Assembly: GCF_000721075.1 (NCBI RefSeq)
Contig: NZ_JOEQ01000028.1
Location: 1 to 64,000, forward strand
Direction: 5' to 3'
Origin: Streptosporangium amethystogenes
GTDB lineage: Bacteria > Actinomycetota > Actinomycetes > Streptosporangiales > Streptosporangiaceae
DNA: 64,000 nt
In this document: positions 1-8,009 of the stretch, piece after piece
How the letters are laid out: the number at the start of each line of letters is the position of its first letter
Position numbering within the stretch: position 1 is the stretch's first letter
The notes under the pieces: generated by a model
Told to the model about the DNA's origin: nothing
The model's database searches: none
The model's input: only the letters and a program-made list of their open reading frames with translations
Translations under genes and position numbers: made by a program

Positions 1-107
1 CTTCTCTTCGAACATGGGCAAGATCCTGCCAGGGGCACACGGGCGACGAGGACCAGTTCGACTTCAACCCGGTGAACCTATGCGGTCACGGCACTAGCGT
101 CAGAGAT

Positions 108-124
108 CGTACCGATCGGTTCGA
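108..124. promoter_or_regulatory. TetR-type operator upstream of the broken hydrolase
   Basis: The site cgtaccgatcggttcga contains the perfect 10-base palindrome accgatcggt. It lies 15 bases before the ATG of the decayed hydrolase. The same 17 bases recur at 14438-14454, between a TetR gene and an intact hydrolase. No TetR gene is adjacent here, so the site may belong to the 13791-14390 regulator or to a gene left of the window. Confidence 0.55.
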
Positions 125-139
125 CCTTTGGAGCCTTCG

Positions 140-750
140 ATGACAGATCCGCTTGCCGCCGACCCGCCGCGCGACCCGGACTTTCCGGCCACCACACCCG
201 CCGGCCTTCGACAGCGGCGGCGCGACCCTGCTGGGGGTGCTGCACATGCCGGCCGGCCGGGGGCCGCATCCGGTCGTCGTGCTCCCGCACGGGTTCCCGG
301 GGAACGAGCGCAACTTCGATCTTGCGCAGGTGCTGCGCCGTGCGGGCTACGCGTCGTTGGTGTTCCACGTTCGACTTCGGTACGGTGTCGGCGCTCTGCC
401 GGGCCGAACCGAGTCACCGCGCAGCCTGTGTCAAGGCGTTCGCCGGTGAGCTGGGCCCTCTTCGAGGCACCAGCGGGGAGGCGCTGGTCGCCGAGATGGA
501 GGCGGCCGGCGAATCGTGGCGGCTGGCCGGGATCGCGCCGCTGCTGGCGGACCGTCCGGTGCTCCTCATCGGCACAAGCCTCGACACCGTCACCCCCTAC
601 GACGTGCATCACGAACCGGTTGTCACGGCCTACCGGGCGCAGCCCGTCACGCACCTCGAACACCACGTCTTCCCCACCGACCACGCGTTGTCGGACCACC
701 GCGTGACACTGGCACGTACGATCCTGGACTTCCTGGCGCGGCACCTTTGA
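140..750 (+). pseudogene. alpha/beta hydrolase, frameshifted and internally deleted
   Basis: The start (MTDPLAADPPRDPDFP) is in one frame. It shifts near base 210 into a second frame carrying a typical alpha/beta hydrolase N-terminus (LLGVLHMP, then VVVLPHGFPGNERNFD, the oxyanion-hole region). Near base 370 it jumps to a third frame encoding a normal C-terminal part (FGTVSALC, LADRPVLLIGTSLDTVTP, FPTDHALSDHR), which ends at 750. The middle of the protein, including the GxSxG nucleophile elbow, is missing. The product cannot be an active esterase. Its last four bases overlap the start of the following MFS gene, so the two were probably one operon under the TetR-like site at 108-124. Confidence 0.8.
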
Positions 751-1913
751 GGGCGGCACAGTGGCAGGCGCTGCGGCTGGCCTTGGGCACCGCTTCGGCA
801 CTGGGACTCGCGCGGTTCGCATACGGGCTGCTCATCCCGGCCATGCGTGACGACCTTGGCTGGAGCCTGGCCGAAGCCGGAGTGATGAGCGCCGCCAACG
901 GGCTCGGCTACCTCGTCGGCGCGCTGGTGACGCCCGTTGTCCAGCGCCGACTCGGCACCGCCGCCACCTTCCGCTGGGGAATGGTCCTTACCGCGGTGAC
1001 GCTGGCCGCCACCGCGGTCGGTGGTGACTATCTGGCGCTGCTGACCGCGCGGGCCGCCGCCGGGGTGGCGGGGGCGTTGGTGTTCGTCACCGGCGGGGTG
1101 ATCGCGGCGCGCCTCGCCACCGGTATGTCCTCCAGCACGCCGATCGTCGTCTACTTCGCCGGCACCGGACTGGGCATCGTATTCAGTGGCGCGATCATCC
1201 CGGCACTGGGAGATCGCTGGCAACTCGCCTGGGCCGGTCTCAGCGCCGCGGCCGGTCTGGCGGCGCTGGCCAGTTGGTCCGCCGCACGCACCGATGAGGA
1301 GGAAGACGCTCCGGCCGACGCCGCCCGGCGAGCAGGGGTGCGCCCGCTGTGGCGGACGGCCCTGGCCTACGTGCTGTTCGCCGCCGGCTACATCACGTAC
1401 ATCACCTTCCTGTCCGCCTACCTCGTGGACCGGCACGCCCCGGTCGCGCAGGTGACGCTCACCTGGACGGTGCTGGGGCTGGCCGTCGCGGCGGCGCCCG
1501 CCCTGTGGAGCCGTCCCATCACCCGCTGGCCCGGCGGCAGAGCCCTCACCGTGTTGCTCGCCCTCCTCGCCGGCGCAGCGGCACTCGCCTTGGTGTCCTC
1601 GGCGCCGCCGGTCGTTCTCACCTCCGCGGTCGCCTACGGGGCGACGTTCATGAGCGTGCCCGCCGCCGTCACCGCACTCATCAAGGCGAACACGCCGCCC
1701 GCGGACTGGACGGCCACGCTGGCGGCCTTCACCGTCCTGTTCGCGGCCGGTCAGACCGCCGGGCCGTGGCTCGCAGGGCTCCTTGCCGATCGCTTTTCTA
1801 CCGACGCCACCTTGGCCTGGACCGCGATCCTGTGTGCTGCTGCGGCGCTGATCACGAGCCGTTCGCGCCCGTCCGCGGCGCCCCGACCGAGTGTGATCAA
1901 GACGGATGCCTGA
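747..1913 (+). CDS. MFS transporter, YbfB/YjiJ-like
   Basis: This is a membrane transporter of 388 residues with about 12 hydrophobic segments. The N-terminus (LALGTASALGLARFAYGLL, then MRDDLGWSLAEAGVMSAAN and LGYLVGALV) is typical of YbfB/YjiJ-like major facilitator proteins, whose substrates are mostly unknown. No ATG or GTG fits the start of the homology. A TTG at 747 that overlaps the stop of the upstream hydrolase (TTGA) fits well and implies translational coupling. The partner hydrolase is broken, so the transporter may now be expressed alone or not at all. The family assignment is from recognisable motifs; export direction is not known. Confidence 0.8.
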   Translation: MRAAQWQALRLALGTASALGLARFAYGLLIPAMRDDLGWSLAEAGVMSAANGLGYLVGALVTPVVQRRLGTAATFRWGMVLTAVTLAATAVGGDYLALLTARAAAGVAGALVFVTGGVIAARLATGMSSSTPIVVYFAGTGLGIVFSGAIIPALGDRWQLAWAGLSAAAGLAALASWSAARTDEEEDAPADAARRAGVRPLWRTALAYVLFAAGYITYITFLSAYLVDRHAPVAQVTLTWTVLGLAVAAAPALWSRPITRWPGGRALTVLLALLAGAAALALVSSAPPVVLTSAVAYGATFMSVPAAVTALIKANTPPADWTATLAAFTVLFAAGQTAGPWLAGLLADRFSTDATLAWTAILCAAAALITSRSRPSAAPRPSVIKTDA

Positions 1914-2250
1914 CGGGGGATCCGCTCATTCGCCCACATCGCCGTTGACACGTACCGGTCGGCGCAAACGTAGTCGAGCTCGTGCGACCGGCGCCGCCGC
2001 GAGCCCATGTCCGCCGCGTTAGGGCACCGACGGCAGCCGCCGCATTCAGTATGTTGCCGGCCGTTGGGCCACCTCAGCGGCGCGATCATGTTGGTGTGCG
2101 CGGTGAGGGTGGAGGCCTGGGGGTTGCGCTCGTGTCGAGACTGGATGGCGACCACCGGCATCCATGTCAAAGCCCGCCGAGCCCCCCTCGGGGCCCGGCG
2201 GGCTCGCACTCGGTGTCATGTACGACCATCACCATCTGGGCGTCCCCGGG
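1914..2250. other. gene-free convergent spacer
   Basis: The spacer lies between the convergent MFS and YciI genes. I see no convincing coding region in any frame. The only clear structure is the hairpin at 2171-2204. Confidence 0.6.
2171..2204. terminator. GC-rich hairpin between convergent genes
   Basis: The arms AGCCCGCCG and CGGCGGGCT pair perfectly, and an inner segment (AGCCCC with GGGCC-type pairing) extends the stem. There is no T run, as is common for actinomycete terminators. Its position between two converging genes suggests a bidirectional terminator. Confidence 0.5.
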
Positions 2251-2796
2251 TCATGACGGTCGCCCGCCGAACTGCCAGTTGTGCACCTCGATGTCGGCGT
2301 ACCGGTCCGGGGTCAGGATGGCGCGCGCCGTGTCCGGGTCCGGCGCCTGGATCAGCGCCGCCGTGCCCAGCCAGGTGGCGCCGTTGTCGGACAACAGCGG
2401 CCCGTAGGCGATCAGCGCGTCCCGGTCGGGCGGCACGGTGAGGTCGGTGGCCTGCCCCGTGCCGAGGCCGAGCACCAGGTACCGGTTGCCACCGGTCCGG
2501 CCGCCGGGGAAGTCCCACATGGTGCGCCCCAGCGTGTTGCGCCACCGCCGCAGCAGCACGTCTCGGTACGCGCCGGCCTGGTAATTCGGCTCGTCGAAGG
2601 CGAACGCGCGGGCGGCGACGGAATCGGGCAGGTCGACGATGTGCACGCTGCCGGTGGGCGTGTCGCCGGCGAGGGTCGGGCCCCGGGCGATCATCTCCTT
2701 CGCGTACTGGTCCATATAGGACCAATGCTCTTCCAGTAGTTCATCGCGCAGCGCTGCGGAGCCGGGCCGGTCACGGTGATAGCAGAAGAACTCCAT
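2251..2796 (-). CDS. YciI family protein
   Basis: The protein of about 181 residues begins MEFFCYHRDRPGSAALRDEL and continues with EEHWSYMDQYAKEMIARGPTL. That combination of an aromatic start, a conserved HW and an ARGP motif is typical of two-domain YciI-like proteins (ferredoxin-like fold with a conserved His/Asp pair). Their reaction is generally unknown, although some relatives are dehydrochlorinases or muconolactone isomerase-like. I chose the ATG at 2796 because family homology begins there; an in-frame ATG lies at 2802 and the frame stays open upstream to 2895. It is a single gene converging on the MFS gene, with no partner in sight. Confidence 0.75.
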   Translation of the reverse strand: MEFFCYHRDRPGSAALRDELLEEHWSYMDQYAKEMIARGPTLAGDTPTGSVHIVDLPDSVAARAFAFDEPNYQAGAYRDVLLRRWRNTLGRTMWDFPGGRTGGNRYLVLGLGTGQATDLTVPPDRDALIAYGPLLSDNGATWLGTAALIQAPDPDTARAILTPDRYADIEVHNWQFGGRPS

Positions 2797-3051
2797 GACC
2801 ATAGTCTTCACCCACCAACGGATCACTTCGCGCAAGTCGTCCAGGAAACGGTTGATTCCGGGACGACCGCCGCCGATGTTCTTCCTCGGCAACACGGACT
2901 GGAATGTCAGTTTTCGAAGTCGTGTGCACGGATGTCCTGGGCTTTCGGGGATCTATGCAGAGGACTGTGAAGCGCCGGCCTGTCCGTAGTTCTCTGCGCT
3001 ACGGGCCGCCGCTACGCCTTTTCGGTGGGCATTCAGGCATGGCTTGTGCGT

Positions 3052-3870
3052 CTATTTCGCCCTTGATGACCTCTCGGAGGGTTGACTATGAGTCTGCCCT
3101 GACCCGTCCTGCTCTTCCCGCCCCTCTCGGTGCGCCGACATCAAAGACTCGGCCGTTGATGGAAGGGCCGTGGCGATGCAGTCGAGGATGCGCTGGAGTC
3201 CGTACCGGAACTGGTCGTCGCGACTCAGGTGCGGCTGGCGCGCCTCCATCACGATCTTGGTGAAGATCGGGTACTCCCCGCTCTTCACCAGCCGGTCGAC
3301 GTACGGGTAGCTCCGCGCCATCCACTCCGACTCGCTGAGCCCGCTGCGGCGGAATTCCTTGGCCGAGCTGATCTCCTCGCGGACGGTGCCCTCGATGTAG
3401 CTGTTCAGCATGGCCATGAGGCTGAGGTTCTCGTCGATGGAGACGAAGACGTCGAGCACTCCCATCAGCCGTTCGATCAAGAGCAGCTGGTTGGGGCCGA
3501 AGCTGGGGAGTGACCGCTGCACGGTGGCGATCCACGGGTGCCTCAGCCACATGGCCCGCAGCCCGTCGGCGTAGCGGGTCAGGTCGGCGCGCCAGTCGCC
3601 CGAGGGCATGCCCGTGACGTCGATCTCGCCCATCAGCCGGTCGGCCATGAGCTCGACCAGGTTGTCGCGGCTCGGGACGTACCGGTAGAGGGACATCGCG
3701 CCGGCGCCGATCTCGGCGGCGATCCGCCGCATGGTGGCGGCCTCCAGCCCCTCGGCGTCGGCGATCCGGACGGCCGCCTCGGTGATCTGCGCGCGGCTGT
3801 AGGCCGGCTTAGGCCCGCGGGCGGGGCGCTCGGGCCGCATCCAGATGTTCACGTATTCGGCGTCGGTCAC
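3052..3870 (-). CDS. TetR/AcrR repressor of the adjacent ABC exporter
   Basis: A TetR-type helix-turn-helix covers roughly residues 20-75 (AYSRAQITEAAVRIAD, then MRRIAAEIGAGAMSLYRYV). A tetracycline-repressor-like C-terminal ligand domain follows. The chosen start is the GTG at 3870, eight bases after an AGGAGG; a GTG at 3879 is also in frame but sits on the ribosome site. The gene diverges from the drrA/drrB-like pair, and paired GTACnnnGTAC sites lie in the 86-base gap, so it very probably represses both itself and the exporter until a drug binds. The last 30 or so residues are low-complexity and may be an extension read past the original end. Confidence 0.85.
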   Translation of the reverse strand: MTDAEYVNIWMRPERPARGPKPAYSRAQITEAAVRIADAEGLEAATMRRIAAEIGAGAMSLYRYVPSRDNLVELMADRLMGEIDVTGMPSGDWRADLTRYADGLRAMWLRHPWIATVQRSLPSFGPNQLLLIERLMGVLDVFVSIDENLSLMAMLNSYIEGTVREEISSAKEFRRSGLSESEWMARSYPYVDRLVKSGEYPIFTKIVMEARQPHLSRDDQFRYGLQRILDCIATALPSTAESLMSAHREGREEQDGSGQTHSQPSERSSRAK

Positions 3871-3888
3871 CGGCCCCACCTCCTAGTT

Positions 3889-3944
3889 GCGTACATAGTA
3901 CCCAGTAGTTTAACCTGCCTCCACAACCGCGTACGACGTACCCA
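3889..3944. promoter_or_regulatory. paired TetR operators in the exporter divergon
   Basis: Two copies, gcgtacatagtaccca at 3889-3904 and gcgtacgacgtaccca at 3929-3944, are 40 bases apart. Each contains GTACnnnGTAC, an inverted repeat with a 3-base centre. They occupy the gap between the TetR gene and the ABC operon, where they would cover both promoters. Confidence 0.65.
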
Positions 3945-3956
3945 TTAGGAGGAATC

Positions 3957-4901
3957 ATGGCGGATCCGATCGTGGTCGCCGAGGGGCTGCACAAGTCCTT
4001 CGGCGACACCCACGCGCTGCGGGGGCTGGACCTGAGCGTTCCGAGAGGAACGGTCTGCGGTGTGCTGGGGCCCAACGGCGCGGGGAAGACCACCGCGGTG
4101 CGCATCCTGGCGACCCTGTCCGATCCCGATGCCGGGCACGCCCGCATCGCCGGATACGACGTCGTCCGCGAGGCCGGCAAGGTGCGCGCCAGGATCGGGC
4201 TCGCGGGTCAGTCCGCCGCCGTGGACGAGAAGCTCACCGGCCGCGGCAACCTGCGCATGTTCGGGCGCCTCTCCCACCTGTCCCGGCGCGAGGCGCACCG
4301 GCGGGCCGACGAGCTGCTCGACCGCTTCGGTCTGATGGACGCCGCCGATCGCCAGGTCGCCGGCTACTCCGGCGGCATGCGGCGCCGCCTCGACCTGATC
4401 ACCTGTCTCATCCTGCGCCCCGAGGTGCTCTTCCTGGACGAGCCGACCACCGGCCTGGACCCGCGCAGCCGCGGCGAGATCTGGGACAGCGTCCGCGAGC
4501 TGGTGGCGGACGGCACCACGGTGCTGCTCACCACCCAGTATCTGGACGAGGCCGACCAGCTGGCCGACGACATCGCCGTCATCGACCACGGGCAGGTGGT
4601 CGCCACCGGCACTCCCGACGAGCTGAAGGCCACGATCGGGGACCGCCTCGACGTCGTGGTCGAAGACCCCGCCGCGCTGCGTCCGGCGGCGACCGTACTG
4701 AACGCCCTGACCGGGACCGATCCCACGATGACGGGCGCCGACCGGCTCAGCGTCGCCCTGCCCGGCGGTGGCCTGCGGCTCGCCGACATCGTGCGCGAGC
4801 TCGATCGCGCCGAGGTCGCCGCGGCCGATGTGAGGCTGCGCCGCCCCACCCTCGACGAGGTGTTCCTGCGTCTCACCGACCGTAAGGAGTCCGTACGATG
4901 A
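3957..4901 (+). CDS. ABC transporter ATPase, DrrA type
   Basis: This 314-residue ATPase belongs to the daunorubicin-resistance (DrrA) family. It powers export of a lipophilic compound together with the next gene. Walker A (GPNGAGKTT, residues 38-46), the ABC signature (YSGGMRRRLDL, near 137) and Walker B with the D-loop (LFLDEPTTGLD, near 155) are intact. The C-terminal extension ending RRPTLDEVFLRLT is the conserved DrrA tail. The ATG follows an AGGAGG at 3947-3952. The stop overlaps the permease start by four bases. Regulation is presumably by the divergent TetR. The substrate cannot be read from the sequence. Confidence 0.92.
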   Translation: MADPIVVAEGLHKSFGDTHALRGLDLSVPRGTVCGVLGPNGAGKTTAVRILATLSDPDAGHARIAGYDVVREAGKVRARIGLAGQSAAVDEKLTGRGNLRMFGRLSHLSRREAHRRADELLDRFGLMDAADRQVAGYSGGMRRRLDLITCLILRPEVLFLDEPTTGLDPRSRGEIWDSVRELVADGTTVLLTTQYLDEADQLADDIAVIDHGQVVATGTPDELKATIGDRLDVVVEDPAALRPAATVLNALTGTDPTMTGADRLSVALPGGGLRLADIVRELDRAEVAAADVRLRRPTLDEVFLRLTDRKESVR

Positions 4902-5719
4902 TCACCTCCACCCCACCGCTGGCCCACCGCCTGCGCTGGACGTTCGCCGACGGGCTGACCCTGGTCGGCCGCGAGCTGGGACGGCTGCGCCAGGAGCCCG
5001 GCGAACTCATCGGCGCGCTGGTCTTCCCGGCCATCATGGTGGTGCTGTTCGGGTACGTCTTCGGCAGCGCGATCCAGGTGCCGGACGGCGGCGACTACCG
5101 CGAGTACCTCATGCCCGGCCTGTTCGCGATGGTGACCTTCTCCGCGGTGATGGGGGTCATGACGCGGGTGGCCACCGACGCCTCCCGCGGTGTGATGGAC
5201 CGGTTCCGCTCCATGCCGATGGCGCGCTTGGCGGTGCCGTTCGGGCAGACCGGCGCCGACCTGCTGACCGGCCTGCTGATGCTGGCCATCATGGTGGGCG
5301 CGGGCCTGCTGGTGGGCTGGCAGCCGCACCGCGGCCTGATCCCCACGGCCCAGGCGTTCCTGCTGATGATCGTGCTGCGGTACGCGCTGAGCTGGGTGGG
5401 CGTCTATGTGGGCCTGGCGGTGAAGAACGACCAGGTCGCCGACACGATGGTGCCGCTGTTCCTGCCGTTCACGATGCTGTCGAACGCGTTCGTCCCGACC
5501 GGCGGCATGCCGGGCTGGCTGCGCTTCCTGGCCGACTGGAACCCGGTGAGCGCGCTCACCGCCGTCTCACGGGAGCTGTTCGGCAACCCGGGCGCCCCGT
5601 CCGGAAACGTGGCCTGGCCACTCGCGCATCCGGTGGCCGCCGTCCTGCTCTGGTCGGCCGCGCTGCTGGTGATCTTCGTCCCGTTGTCGCTCCGCGCCTA
5701 CATGCGCAGAGGACGCTGA
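4898..5719 (+). CDS. ABC-2 type permease, DrrB type
   Basis: This 273-residue membrane protein has about six hydrophobic segments. It matches the ABC-2 permease pattern: an N-terminal cytoplasmic stretch, LVFPAIMVVLFGYVFGSAI, and the late loop NAFVPTGGMPGWLRFLADWN, which is characteristic of DrrB-like exporters. It overlaps the ATPase gene by ATGA, so the two are translationally coupled and form one exporter. No biosynthetic genes are adjacent, which favours a resistance rather than a production role. Confidence 0.92.
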   Translation: MITSTPPLAHRLRWTFADGLTLVGRELGRLRQEPGELIGALVFPAIMVVLFGYVFGSAIQVPDGGDYREYLMPGLFAMVTFSAVMGVMTRVATDASRGVMDRFRSMPMARLAVPFGQTGADLLTGLLMLAIMVGAGLLVGWQPHRGLIPTAQAFLLMIVLRYALSWVGVYVGLAVKNDQVADTMVPLFLPFTMLSNAFVPTGGMPGWLRFLADWNPVSALTAVSRELFGNPGAPSGNVAWPLAHPVAAVLLWSAALLVIFVPLSLRAYMRRGR

Positions 5720-5911
5720 ACGCTCCAGGCATCTGCAGCTTCTTGACCAAACGGAAGCCGACCGCCTGTCGCCGTGGTGAACGGCCGGCCCCCGCGCCAC
5801 CGTCGTCTGCCGTCAGCGATCATGCGAAGAGCTTTATCTCATTGCGCCAGGGACGCCGGACATGTCAGCGTCAAGCCCGCTGGATGGTAATTACGACACA
5901 GGTGGTGTGGG

Positions 5912-6850
5912 ATGAGGCATACGGGGCTCGTGCTCGCGTTCGTGTCCTCGTGGTGTTTCGCGTTCTCGGGGCCGATGGCCAAATACCTCATCACCGCCGG
6001 GCTGACACCGATCGAGGCGGTGTGGACGCGGATGGCGGGGGCGGGGCTCTTACTGGTGGCCGCGCTGGCTGTGATCAGGCCGCGGGCGTTGCGGATCCCC
6101 CGCTCCAGATTGTCGTTCTTCGGGCTGTATGCGGTCATGGCGGTGGCCGGGGTGCAGTCGCTCTACTTCGTCGCGATCACCCGGCTGCCGGTGGGAATCG
6201 CGTTGCTGCTGGTGTGCATGGCGCCGGTGATGGTGGTGGCGTGGGTGCGGCTTGTACGAAAGGTACGGCTTGCGCGGGCCGCGTACGTCGGGGCGGTCGT
6301 CGCGGTCGTGGGCCTCGGTATCGTCGTCGAGGTCTGGCAGGAGGTACGGCTGGACGCGCTGGGCCTGCTGCTGGGGTTGCTGGCCGGGGCATGCTCTGCC
6401 GGATATTTCCTGATGAACGATAGCTTTGGCGACGATGTGGACCCGCTTGGGCTCATCGCCTGGGGGATGACGGGGGCGGCCGTGGTGCTGATCCCGTTCG
6501 CCCGCCCCTGGGACATCCTGTGGGACGCCTTCATGGTCTCCGCGACGCCCGCCGCGGGTGGTGGCCGGATGTTGCCGGTGCTGGTGGCGTACCTGTGGAT
6601 GGTGCTGGTCGCGACCGTGGCCGCGTACATCCTGGGGGTGAACGCCGTGCGGCGGCTCTCGGCCGCCGTGGGCGCCACCGTGGCGTCGCTGGAGGTCATC
6701 GGCGGTGCGATCGTGGCCTGGGGGCTGGTCGGTGAGACGCTCGGCGCGTTCCAGATCGTGGGCGGGCTGATCGTGTTGTCCGGCGCCCTGCTCGCCCAGA
6801 CCGCCACCGGCTCCGCCCTTGCCGTTTCAGATCCGGGCACCGGTCCTTGA
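5912..6850 (+). CDS. EamA/DMT family transporter
   Basis: This is a 312-residue protein with about ten hydrophobic helices in two related halves, the normal architecture of drug/metabolite transporters. It opens with LVLAFVSSWCFAFSGPMAKY and ends with an EamA repeat (GATVASLEVIGGAIVAWGLV). The ATG at 5912 has a weak GGTGG ribosome site. It stands alone, 192 bases after the ABC operon and before a run of gene remnants. Substrates of this family are metabolites or amino acids, and nothing here narrows that down. Confidence 0.85.
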   Translation: MRHTGLVLAFVSSWCFAFSGPMAKYLITAGLTPIEAVWTRMAGAGLLLVAALAVIRPRALRIPRSRLSFFGLYAVMAVAGVQSLYFVAITRLPVGIALLLVCMAPVMVVAWVRLVRKVRLARAAYVGAVVAVVGLGIVVEVWQEVRLDALGLLLGLLAGACSAGYFLMNDSFGDDVDPLGLIAWGMTGAAVVLIPFARPWDILWDAFMVSATPAAGGGRMLPVLVAYLWMVLVATVAAYILGVNAVRRLSAAVGATVASLEVIGGAIVAWGLVGETLGAFQIVGGLIVLSGALLAQTATGSALAVSDPGTGP

Positions 6851-6904
6851 ACCGGTCGAACCTCGGCGCGGCGACCCCTTCGGCGGTTCGACGGAAACGA
6901 GGCT

Positions 6905-7170
6905 AACGCGGGCTGGGCTCGGCCGCGGGCGCGTCGCCGTGTTCGGCCCACCGGGGAGCGGCCTCCTCGATCGTGCGGAGGTGCCGGGCGGGGGAGAGCG
7001 CGACGGGCAGTGTCGAGAGTGCCATCAGCGCCGTTCCGGCGATCGCCGCGGTGTACGAGACTGATCAGCAGGGAGCGGCCGTACCCGTGGCGCGCCGTCA
7101 ACCGGGCACTGGACATGCTGCCGAGGAAGGCGCCCGCTCCGCCGCAGGTCACGATGAGACCGAGGATCAT
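6905..7170 (-). pseudogene. MFS exporter fragment
   Basis: The minus strand encodes MILGLIVTCGGAGAFLGSM, then ARLTARHGYGRSLLIS, which is an internal loop and helix of an MFS_3/EntS-like exporter. A one-base shift then leads to an alternative frame reading AAIAGTALMALSTLPVAL before the sequence ends. The N-terminal half and most of the C-terminal half are absent. This is a decayed scrap, not a working gene. Confidence 0.65.
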
Positions 7171-7199
7171 CCAGCAGGAGCGGAACGACGAACGCGGAT

Positions 7200-7415
7200 T
7201 GGTGTCACATCTGTTGACACCCTGGGTCTGAGCAGATCAGCCTTGCGGCGTGGACTCTGACGGCGTACGTCGGCCATGTCCAGGGCGGCGACCTCGCCGA
7301 TGCGCAGGCCCGCGCGGTGGGGCGGCAGTGTGATCACCGCGTCCCGGGTGGAGGCGTTCTTCTCCACCTCGCGCAGATAGCGGCGCTCGTCCGGCGCCCT
7401 GGCGCGGTACGCCAC
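7200..7415 (-). pseudogene. tyrosine recombinase (integrase) fragment
   Basis: The translated fragment contains YLREVEKNASTRDAVITL followed by HRAGLRIGEVAALDMADVR. This is the region around the first catalytic arginine (AGLRIGE) of tyrosine recombinases. The His, second Arg and Tyr positions are missing. It is flanked by MFS and TetR scraps, so it is probably part of one deletion-joined block. Confidence 0.65.
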
Positions 7416-7470
7416 CGGGCGTGTTCGCGCCGCGCGGGGGGTGACGGCCAGGGCGGTGCGGGCGTGGAGG

Positions 7471-7905
7471 TCATCGACGGCCGCCGGGCCGGATGGCGCT
7501 CAGTCCGTCCAGGGTGAGGTCGAGGAGGTGTTCGGCCTGCTCGCGCTGTTCGGGTTTTCCCGAGGCGAGGGCGATGCCGGTGAGGCCGGCGAACATGTCG
7601 GTCGCGCCGATGTCCGGCCGGATGGTGCCGGCTTCGACACCGGCGTCCAGGAGTGAGGTCAGGGCGGCCAGCATCATGCCGTGGCTTTGGGCGTAGGGGT
7701 TGACGCCTGATTCGACGAGGGCTCGCAGGGCGTCGGCCATGCCCAGTTTGGCGGTCGCGTAGTCGATGAAGCGGCCCATCCAGGCGCGCAGCGCTTCGCG
7801 CGGCTCCATCGTGGCCAGCAGGTCGGGAGCGGCGTCGCACAGCCTGGCCAGCTCGTTGCGGTAGGCGGCCTCGATGAGGATCTCCCGGGTCGGGAAGTTC
7901 CGGTG
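7471..7905 (-). pseudogene. TetR regulator lacking its DNA-binding domain
   Basis: The frame reads HRNFPTREILIEAAYR (the end of the third helix and start of helix 4 of a TetR protein), then a complete ligand-binding domain with FIDYATAKLGMADALRAL and TDMFAGLTGIALASGK. Upstream of about 7905 the reading makes no sense, so the helix-turn-helix is gone. The C-terminal domain resembles SbtR-type regulators. Without the DNA-binding part it cannot act as a repressor. Confidence 0.7.
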
Positions 7906-7964
7906 CGATGTTCTCTGTCGGCGGTACCGGGCTTCGGCCCCGGGACCCGCCCGCCGGTTTCGGC

Positions 7965-7985
7965 GTCCGGGGTCGGGCCCCGGAC
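7965..7985 (-). terminator. hairpin after the arsenic operon
   Basis: GTCCGGGG and CCCCGGAC form a perfect 8-base stem around tcggg. It sits 25 bases past the stop of the arsC fusion gene, a good position for the operon terminator. Confidence 0.5.
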
Positions 7986-8009
7986 CTGCGGGCGGACCTG
8001 GGCGTGGTG

